64,000 nt of DNA, taken from positions 558,001 through 622,000 of the forward strand of contig NZ_CP065373.1 in NCBI RefSeq assembly GCF_015710575.1, read 5' to 3'. The notes below the pieces were generated by a model. That model searched no databases. It saw nothing but the letters and a program-made list of their open reading frames with translations, and was not told where the DNA came from. The stretch's first letter is position 1, and each line of letters starts with the position of its first letter. Below, in pieces: positions 57,850 to 64,000 of the stretch. Source of the DNA: Mycolicibacterium mengxianglii (GTDB taxonomy: Bacteria > Actinomycetota > Actinomycetes > Mycobacteriales > Mycobacteriaceae). The translations under genes and the position numbers were made by a program.

Positions 57850-58518
57850 TCACGGGTCCTTGGGGACGCGGCTCCGGCGGCGCTCGGCGGACCTGCTGAC
57901 GAGTTCCAGCAGATAGGGCAGTGCGTCGTCGGTGGTGATGGCGGGCAGCAGGACGCCCCAGGCGCTCCGCAGCCGTTCAGCCATGTCCTGGCCGCCCGCA
58001 GTGCCGATGGAAAGCAGTTCGGCGCCGAGGTAGGTGCTCATGAAGAATTCGCCGACGGCATCGGGATCGGCCCCGTCCCGGAGGTCACCTTCGGCGCCGG
58101 CGGTCCGGACCAAGGTGGTGATCAGAGCTCCCAGCGACGTGTAGGTCTGCACCGCGACCTCGTTGAACTCGCCGAGTGCGCGCATCATCTGCGAGCCCGT
58201 ACGCACGATCGGGTCGTCGGCGACCAGATCGGCCATCACAAACGAGAGGTGGATGAGATTTTCCAGCGCCGGGGCCGGCGAGTCGTCGATGCCGCGCACC
58301 GCGGCGTACACCGCCCCCGAGGCTGCGCCGATGATGGCGCCGGCCAGGGACTCCTTGGAGTCGAAGTGGTAGTACAGGGCGCCTTTGGTGAGTTCGGCTC
58401 GCTCGATGATGTCGCCGAGGCCGACGCGGGCGTAGCCGGCTTCGTTGAACAGTTCGACGGCAGCCTGGAGAATTTTCTGCCGGGTGGCCGCCGAGCGCGC
58501 CTGCTGAGGCCTCGTCAT
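57850..58518 (-). CDS. TetR family regulator (gamma-butyrolactone receptor-like)
   Basis: A 222-residue regulator. The N-terminal HTH reads ATRQKILQAAVELFNEAGYA, then RVGLGDIIERAELTKGALYY HFDSKESLAGAII. The ligand domain (SQMMRALGEFNEVAVQTYTS, YLGAELLSIGTAGGQDMAER L) resembles ScbR/ArpA-type TetR proteins. It follows the next TetR gene on the same strand with a 37-base gap, so the pair are probably co-transcribed. The target and ligand are unknown. Confidence 0.88.
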   Translation of the reverse strand: MTRPQQARSAATRQKILQAAVELFNEAGYARVGLGDIIERAELTKGALYYHFDSKESLAGAIIGAASGAVYAAVRGIDDSPAPALENLIHLSFVMADLVADDPIVRTGSQMMRALGEFNEVAVQTYTSLGALITTLVRTAGAEGDLRDGADPDAVGEFFMSTYLGAELLSIGTAGGQDMAERLRSAWGVLLPAITTDDALPYLLELVSRSAERRRSRVPKDP

Positions 58519-58555
58519 TGCACCTCCGAGGCGGCCGGATCGACGCTCGACCAGC

Positions 58556-59218
58556 CTAACAACGGTTGATCTTGGCTATCGCGACCCGCGTGCGCCGCCG
58601 GATGAACTCGGTGAAGTACCCCAGCCGCGTCGACTCGACCAGACCGGGGAGCATCAGGACCCAGGTGTTGCCGATGTCGTTGAGCAGGGTGGCACCGTCG
58701 GCGACGGGGCTGATCTGGCGCAGCCCGGTGGACACCGCCACCAGCAGGCGGCTGACGTCCGCAGGGTCGATCCCGGCCCGGATGTCGCCTTCGTCGACGG
58801 CGCGACCGGCGATATCGCGCAGTGCTGCGGTCCAGGCGGTGATGCGGCCGGCCTGGAGGCCGTCGGTACGGCCGATGGCTTCCAGTAGGTGCACGCCTGC
58901 GCGCGCGGTGTCCTGGGTGATGTCCTGCACCGCGCTCTGGTACGAGATGTCGATCAGGGTCTCGAGGGCGGCTCGCTGGTGGCGCACCTGTTCTTCGATG
59001 ATGCCGCGGGACAGTTCGGTGTACCTGTCGATGATCGCCACTGCCAGCGCATGTTTGGACTTGAAGTGGAAGTACAGCGCGCCTTTTGTCACCTTGGCCT
59101 CGGCGAGGATCTCGTCGAGGCTCACCAGGTGGTAGGGGAGGGTGGCGAAGTGGCGCGCAGCCGCGCGGAGAATCTGTTCGCGCGCGGACTCGGTCCGGAG
59201 GTCTCTGGGTTCGCTCAC
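58556..59218 (-). CDS. TetR family regulator
   Basis: A 220-residue regulator. The HTH reads REQILRAAARHFATLPYHLV, then SLDEILAEAKVTKGALYFHF KSKHALAVAII. The ligand domain includes AGVHLLEAIGRTDGLQAGRI. The GTG at 59218 (VSEPRDLRTESAREQIL) is chosen; an in-frame start at 59305 would add 29 residues without homology. It is divergent from the hypothetical gene at 59368, which it may control. Confidence 0.87.
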   Translation of the reverse strand: MSEPRDLRTESAREQILRAAARHFATLPYHLVSLDEILAEAKVTKGALYFHFKSKHALAVAIIDRYTELSRGIIEEQVRHQRAALETLIDISYQSAVQDITQDTARAGVHLLEAIGRTDGLQAGRITAWTAALRDIAGRAVDEGDIRAGIDPADVSRLLVAVSTGLRQISPVADGATLLNDIGNTWVLMLPGLVESTRLGYFTEFIRRRTRVAIAKINRC

Positions 59219-59367
59219 CACCGGCGCCGCCAGACACCCGTCGCGCACGTCATGCGTCGTCTCCTCGTCCGGGCCCTGTGGCCGTTCGGGCTGATCGCCC
59301 ACCACCTGAATACTCTAAGTCATCAAGTGTGTCAGAAAACAGCCGAACGGTATGTAAACTGAAGAGT

Positions 59368-60354
59368 GTGAAGACTCCCAGTTCTTCGTCGACGAAGGCG
59401 GCCGCTACAGTCGGACACTTGGAGACCGCGGACGGGAAGCACACTGTATTCATGGCCTACCCCGACGACCGCGCAGCACATGCAGACGTGATGATGGCCA
59501 GCCAATTCGCCGAAGACCGCCGAAGGCGCCAAAGCCGATTCGCCCACAACGTCCACGAGGACGATGCTGACGAGGCCGACGACGCCAACTGGGATGAGGT
59601 CGTCGACGTCATCTGTACCGGTCGCGGGCGACTGGTGGCAGCCGTCGCCGCTGCGGCGGAACGGGCCGGGCTCGATGTGATGCTGGCTGACGGCCCAGCC
59701 GCTGACGCAGGATCTGACCCGGAGCACCTCGACGCCGTGTTGGGCATCACCGACGAGGAGACTGTCGCCTATCTGCGCGCCCTGACCGCGGACTTCACCC
59801 CGCTGCCTGCCGTCGAGGCCGACATCGTCACGCGGGTGGTTGACGGCCCGCTGCGTCCGGAACTGCCGAAACGACCGATCGGCACGTTTGACGGTGCGAC
59901 CCTTCGTGATTGGGGGATGGCGTGCGTGTCCTCGCCGTATGGCGTGCTGTACACGCGAGTCTTCGATCCCGTGGTGTCGGCGAGCTACGCCGGGGTGGAC
60001 GGCCCGGTGGAGGCTGCAGTGCTGGACACGATCGACATCGACCCCGACCGCGCCACCGACAGCGTGGAACGCTGGCTCACCTCATTGGAGGGGACTCCCG
60101 ACGGTGTCCCCGTCGCCGCCGGGTCCTTCCAGCGGCTGGTGTTCGACAACGGACTCGTCGTCGGCGCGGTTGTCGAGTCGCCCACAGGAGCGCGGACGGT
60201 ACGCGCCCGCCACGGCGTGATGCTGTCCTTCGGTGACGGTGTGCGTCAGTCCGGCAACGGCGCTGATCTGAACCTGCGCGAGACGGCTCAGGTGGCGCTG
60301 GTGTCACGGACCGCCAGCCGCTTCGCCCGGCTGGAGTTGCTCACCCTGCCTTGA
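59368..60354 (+). CDS. Hypothetical protein with a dinucleotide-fold-like segment
   Basis: A 328-residue soluble protein, not assigned to a family. Around residue 70-100 it reads VVDVICTGRGRLVAAVAAAA, then ERAGLDVMLADG. This looks like the first beta-alpha-beta of an FAD/NAD-binding fold, although the glycine pattern (TGRGRL) is not the standard GxGxxG. Later parts include a conserved-looking YGVLYTRVFDP and FDNGLVVGAVVESPTGARTV. The GTG at 59368 follows GAAGAG closely; the open frame extends to 59086 through DNA antisense to the TetR gene and is not coding there. Confidence 0.68.
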   Translation: MKTPSSSSTKAAATVGHLETADGKHTVFMAYPDDRAAHADVMMASQFAEDRRRRQSRFAHNVHEDDADEADDANWDEVVDVICTGRGRLVAAVAAAAERAGLDVMLADGPAADAGSDPEHLDAVLGITDEETVAYLRALTADFTPLPAVEADIVTRVVDGPLRPELPKRPIGTFDGATLRDWGMACVSSPYGVLYTRVFDPVVSASYAGVDGPVEAAVLDTIDIDPDRATDSVERWLTSLEGTPDGVPVAAGSFQRLVFDNGLVVGAVVESPTGARTVRARHGVMLSFGDGVRQSGNGADLNLRETAQVALVSRTASRFARLELLTLP

Positions 60355-60365
60355 TCACCGGGGCG

Positions 60366-62213
60366 TCACCCAGGTGTGATTGGCAGGCTGATGTGCCTGC
60401 GGGCGAACAGGGCCTCCATCGCCGGACCGACCAGCGGCCGCGACAACAGATAGCCCTGAGCTCGGTAACACCCGTGCTGCAGCAGGGTGCGGGCTCCGGT
60501 CTCGGTCTCCACCCCTTCGGCGACCAGCTCCAGGTCGAACGCCTCGGCGAGTGCGATGACAGCCCGCACGATCGCCAGATCTCCTGGACTGCTTCCCAAG
60601 TCGTGCACAAAGCTCTTGTCGATCTTCAAGGTGTCCACCGGCAGGGACTTCAGGTGTGAGAGCACGCTGTAACCGGTGCCGAAGTCGTCGATGGCGATCT
60701 GTACGCCCACCTTCTTGAGCGCCCCCAGCGTGATGCGGGTGGTCTCGATGTCTTGCACGACAACACTTTCGGTGATCTCCAAGCACACCGACTCGCCGGC
60801 CAGGCCGAACTCTTCGAGCGTGTCGGCGACGGCCTCGGCGAAGCCGTCGGCTACCAGCTGGACCGGCGATACGTTCACCCGCAGAACTGCGTCGAGTCCT
60901 ACACCGCGCGAACGCCATTCACCGAATTCGGCACACGCCGCGCGCATCACCCAACGGCCGAGTTCGCCGGCCAGGTTGATCGACTCCGCCACGGAGATGA
61001 ACGAATCCGGGTAGAGCAGTCCCCTGGTGGGATGCTGCCACCGGACCAGCGCTTCGGCGGCCAGCACTTCGCCGGTGCGCATATCGATTTCGGGCAAGTA
61101 GTGCAAGACCAGCGAGTCGCTGTCGATGACACCTTGTAGGTGCAGCTCGATGTCATTGCGGAACGCCGTCTTCAGCGCCATGTCCTCGGAGTAGACGGCG
61201 ATCTTGTTGCCGCCCGAACTCTTGGCGGTCAGCACGGCCTGGTCCGCTTTCCGGAGCAGATCCGAGGCGGTGTCCTGGCCGGGTTCACCGAGCGCTACCC
61301 CCACACTGACGGTGCGCGTGAGCATCTCGCCGTCGATCGCCACCCGCTCGCGAAGCGCCGACTGCAGCCGGAAGGCCAGTTCTTCGGCCCTCAGCACATC
61401 GATCGGGGCCTTGGGAACCACAACGAACTCGTCGCCGCCGAGGCGGGCGATGAAGCTCTCCTCACCACCTTTGGCGCGCAGCCGCTCCGCGAAGATTCGG
61501 ATGAACCAGTCGCCGGCGTTGTGACCGAGGTAGTCATTGACGGCCTTGAGGCGGTCGAGATCCAGGAACAGCACAGGGACCGGCCCGGGCTCGTCTGACT
61601 GCAACCGCTGGTCGAGATGGGCCATCAGGGCGCGGCGATTGAACACCCCGGTCAGGTCGTCGTGGTCGGCGAGGTAGCGCAGCTGCTCCTCGGCCTGGAT
61701 GCGCGCCTGCACCTGGGCGAACAACGACGCGATGGCCTTGAGTGAGTTGAGCTCCTCGGTGGTCCACTCGCGGTCGCCGTACTTGATGAAACCCATTGTT
61801 CCCGTGGTGACTTCACCAGAGAGCAGCGGAACGAACGCGCCGGAGATGGCGTTGACGCCGCTGCCTTCTTCGATTTTCTTCTGATAGTCACCGGGTTGCG
61901 CGGCGGGGCGGATGACCAACGGCTCCGTGGCATTCTCGGCGAGGGCGAACACCGGATCAGCGTTGGCGAAGTAGACCACTCCGATCGGATCGGGGTCGGG
62001 GATGACGTCCCGCACCGGCCACTCCGCCACCAATTTCGTTGCGTGGATGTCATGGTCGTTGTAGCGCAGGAAGCTCACGTCGACACCGAGGTATTCGACC
62101 AGGTGGGCCAGTACCTCGGTGCTCAACTCCACCGAGGTCTCGGAGGTGGCTGCCATCAGTCGGGTCGCGACCGAGGTCACCAACAGGTCCAAGGACCTGG
62201 ACATTTCAGTCAT
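60366..62213 (-). CDS. dcpA: GAF-GGDEF-EAL c-di-GMP enzyme (DcpA/Rv1354c-like)
   Basis: A 615-residue protein. A GAF-like sensor domain covers residues 1-175. A GGDEF domain follows (DDLTGVFNRRALM, VLFLDLDRLKAVNDYLGHNA, ARLGGDEFVVV), then an EAL domain (AAEALVRWQHPTRGLLYP, LRVNVSPVQL, CLEITESVVV, IAIDDFGTGYSVLSHLKSLP and ELVAEGVETETGARTL). Both active-site signatures are intact, so it may both make and hydrolyse c-di-GMP, as reported for M. smegmatis DcpA. The ATG overlaps the stop of the moeY gene by 4 bases. It is at least 45 codons longer than the EAL and GGDEF parts need, all of it in the GAF region. Confidence 0.9.
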   Translation of the reverse strand: MTEMSRSLDLLVTSVATRLMAATSETSVELSTEVLAHLVEYLGVDVSFLRYNDHDIHATKLVAEWPVRDVIPDPDPIGVVYFANADPVFALAENATEPLVIRPAAQPGDYQKKIEEGSGVNAISGAFVPLLSGEVTTGTMGFIKYGDREWTTEELNSLKAIASLFAQVQARIQAEEQLRYLADHDDLTGVFNRRALMAHLDQRLQSDEPGPVPVLFLDLDRLKAVNDYLGHNAGDWFIRIFAERLRAKGGEESFIARLGGDEFVVVPKAPIDVLRAEELAFRLQSALRERVAIDGEMLTRTVSVGVALGEPGQDTASDLLRKADQAVLTAKSSGGNKIAVYSEDMALKTAFRNDIELHLQGVIDSDSLVLHYLPEIDMRTGEVLAAEALVRWQHPTRGLLYPDSFISVAESINLAGELGRWVMRAACAEFGEWRSRGVGLDAVLRVNVSPVQLVADGFAEAVADTLEEFGLAGESVCLEITESVVVQDIETTRITLGALKKVGVQIAIDDFGTGYSVLSHLKSLPVDTLKIDKSFVHDLGSSPGDLAIVRAVIALAEAFDLELVAEGVETETGARTLLQHGCYRAQGYLLSRPLVGPAMEALFARRHISLPITPG

Positions 62214-64000
62214 GCCTCAACCATCGACCGAGTGTAAGCCTCGCGGCGGCTGCGGATCGGCGCGCCAGAGGTGTGGGACAACCGCAATACCAACGCAGCC
62301 CGGGCGCCGCCGGTGCCGGTGAGCGAGGTGAATGCGTCTTGAAGACGCCGTAATTCGGTGGCGAACCGCGGAGACAATTCCTCGAGATCCGCGTCGTCGT
62401 GGGCGTACAGGAACACCGGCGAGACGGGTTGCACACCCAACCCGGCCTGATGCGCGGCGATCCAGACCGCCTCTGTCGCCGCGCCGCCACGGGCGTAGTC
62501 GTACAGAGTGTCACCCGCGATCGTCACGACCGCCAGGCCGGAGCTCGACACCACCCGGTCGAAGGTGTCTTCGCCCAGCGCCGAGCCGGCGTCCCATTTC
62601 TCCAGCCACGCCATCACGTCGGGACGACGCAGGATATCGAGCATCACGAGGTCGTTGGGTTCCAGGCCCAGGCTGGCGATGTCGAGCCCGGTATCCGGAT
62701 GCGGATCTCCTGGCCAGCGGAGCTCGGAGATCATTTCCTGGTGCAGGGTCGCGGTCAGATATCGGATCCGGTCGGCGGCGGCCATCAGCCGGGCCGCGGA
62801 CTCCACGGCTGCGAGCTCGGTGAGCAGTTGTAGTTGTGCGCCTTCACTCTCGGCGGCCGACCGCAGCTGCCGAATCGTCTCGGAGGGCAGCACTTCGGGG
62901 GTCCCGAGGTGGCGATTGGTGCTCCGCGCGAGCATCGGCCCGTACAGCGCGCCAAGCCCGGGTTCGGCCCCGGTCGCCAGCCGAACGGTGGCGCGCAGCG
63001 GACAGCCGTCGTCCGGCTGTGCCGGTTCCTCGAACTCCACGACCGCATGGTGCTCGACCGCGGCCGCGGCCACCCGCGCATTGAACACCGAGGCGCCCAA
63101 CGACACTGCGCTCGCGCGGTATGCGACATCCATCCGCGACGTCCGTTCGGGCAGGAGTTGCACCGTCACCGCGTCGGTGGTCACCGTGACGCGCCACGGC
63201 TGGGTGTTGCCACCCGACGGCGCCCGTACGGCTGCCGCGGCAACGACATCGGCGGCGGCCTCTCCATGGGCTTCGGTGACCGGCTCGGCGACAGGGAGAT
63301 CGCGCGGTACCGCCGGTTCTTCCAGCGCGTCCAGAGCAGCCTCCACATCGACGCGTGCCCGACCGGACGGTAGGGGCTGACCCACACCGATCCGGCGCAC
63401 GCACTCGACGATCGACGTCGCCCCGAGCACCACCTCACCCGCCAATTGCGGCCAGGTGGTCAGTGTCCTGTTCACCTCCAGCATGGACGCGGCACCGCGC
63501 GCCGAAGACCTGGTGATCTCCAGGAACCTGAGCATGTGGGGAACTTTGTTGCGGGTGGACAATCCGGCCAGCCGGGACGAGTCGATCTCCCGCAACAGTC
63601 CGTGCAGGACCGGCCGATCGGGTTCGAGGTCGAAGCGCTCGACATCGACCAGCCCGCGATCAGCGGTGGACATCAGTACGGGGATGCGACGGGCCCGGGC
63701 GGCTTCCCTGACGACCACTTTCAGATCCAGTGAATCGCATTCCTCGACCGCGACATCGAGATCGGCGAGGAATTCGTCGACCGACTCCGGGGTCACACCG
63801 TCGGTCCAGGCCTCGACAGACAGGTACGGGTCCAGCTCGGCGATCCGGCGCGCGGCGATGACGGCCTTGTTGACGCCGAGGTCGAACACCGTCCCCGGCA
63901 CCCGGTTGAGATTGGACACCTCGAGGGTGTCGAAGTCCGCCAACCGCAGGTGGCCGACAACTCCCTGCAGGGCCAGGGTGTGCGCAATCGCATGGCCCAC
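62210..64000 (-). CDS. moeY: MoeY: ThiF/E1-like domain fused to nitroreductase-like domain (5' end outside window)
   Basis: The last 596 residues of a gene continuing past the right edge. The first part is a ThiF/MoeB-type adenylyltransferase domain (LRLADFDTLEVSNLNRVPGT, VFDLGVNKAVIAARRIAELD). A nitroreductase-like FMN domain follows (AAAVRAPSGGNTQPWRVTVT, DVAYRASAVSLGASVFNARV, RSTNRHLGTPEVLPSETIRQL, and EAVWIAAHQAGLGVQPVSPV). This matches Rv1355c (MoeY), of unknown activity. The ThiF part has no zinc CxxC pair in the visible region. It is translationally coupled to the c-di-GMP enzyme downstream (ATGA). Confidence 0.88.
   Translation of the reverse strand: MGHAIAHTLALQGVVGHLRLADFDTLEVSNLNRVPGTVFDLGVNKAVIAARRIAELDPYLSVEAWTDGVTPESVDEFLADLDVAVEECDSLDLKVVVREAARARRIPVLMSTADRGLVDVERFDLEPDRPVLHGLLREIDSSRLAGLSTRNKVPHMLRFLEITRSSARGAASMLEVNRTLTTWPQLAGEVVLGATSIVECVRRIGVGQPLPSGRARVDVEAALDALEEPAVPRDLPVAEPVTEAHGEAAADVVAAAAVRAPSGGNTQPWRVTVTTDAVTVQLLPERTSRMDVAYRASAVSLGASVFNARVAAAAVEHHAVVEFEEPAQPDDGCPLRATVRLATGAEPGLGALYGPMLARSTNRHLGTPEVLPSETIRQLRSAAESEGAQLQLLTELAAVESAARLMAAADRIRYLTATLHQEMISELRWPGDPHPDTGLDIASLGLEPNDLVMLDILRRPDVMAWLEKWDAGSALGEDTFDRVVSSSGLAVVTIAGDTLYDYARGGAATEAVWIAAHQAGLGVQPVSPVFLYAHDDADLEELSPRFATELRRLQDAFTSLTGTGGARAALVLRLSHTSGAPIRSRREAYTRSMVEA

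Overview
The window comes from a fast-growing Mycobacterium (Mycolicibacterium-type) chromosome. The DNA is GC-rich and carries genes specific to mycobacteria in an order that follows M. tuberculosis in blocks: tRNA-Gly–dcd–udgA, rmlA, aspC–etfD(Rv0338c)–iniR–Rv0340–iniB–iniA–iniC–lpqJ, gdhA, dnaK–grpE–dnaJ–hspR, clpB–ttfA–pyrE, and a dcpA-like/moeY pair (Rv1354c/Rv1355c). Gene names rest on my recognition of the protein families; no database search was run.

Layout. 0–8.4 kb is an accessory flank: an SDR, an AzlCD amino-acid exporter, an acetolactate-synthase-like enzyme and an FAD oxidoreductase. It also holds two decayed stretches, a gene graveyard at 4.4–5.9 kb and a phage-type remnant at 7.6–8.3 kb lying against tRNA-Gly. 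8.4–18.7 kb holds nucleotide and sugar-nucleotide genes (dcd, udgA, rmlA), a YibE/F membrane protein, a secreted lipase and aspC. 18.7–35.8 kb is the envelope-stress region. It contains etfD with a repetitive tail, iniR translationally coupled to an Hsp70-like single-pass membrane protein, two IniB-type genes behind matching CCCCTA repeats, and the dynamin-like iniA and iniC interleaved with antisense single-pass membrane proteins that have Thr/Pro-rich tails. 36–37.2 kb is a very recent tandem duplication of a small secreted protein gene. 37.3–43.5 kb carries gdhA and the HspR-controlled dnaK operon. 43.4–53.3 kb is metabolic and transport DNA: an epimerase, a flavohemoglobin, a diguanylate cyclase, an MFS transporter, a probable SOS-controlled small gene, and a four-gene symporter/monooxygenase operon. 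53.6–57.8 kb is clpB–ttfA–pyrE. The right end has two TetR genes, a hypothetical protein, a GAF-GGDEF-EAL protein and MoeY, which is cut by the window edge.

How the genes work together. The dnaK operon and clpB share a visible double control: a sigma-H-type promoter plus HAIR operators for HspR, whose gene is the last of the dnaK operon. The ini region looks like an envelope-stress module built from a trehalose-responsive ATPase regulator, an Hsp70-like membrane protein, dynamins, and surface-exposed mucin-like tails. iniB carries a one-base deletion. etfD sits behind two perfect 20-bp palindromes that look like TetR-family operators, which fits its known role in fatty-acid oxidation.

Several single-base frameshifts (iniB, HxlR, SnoaL and GH16 remnants) should be checked against reads, because some could be sequencing errors. 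The losses of whole domains could not.
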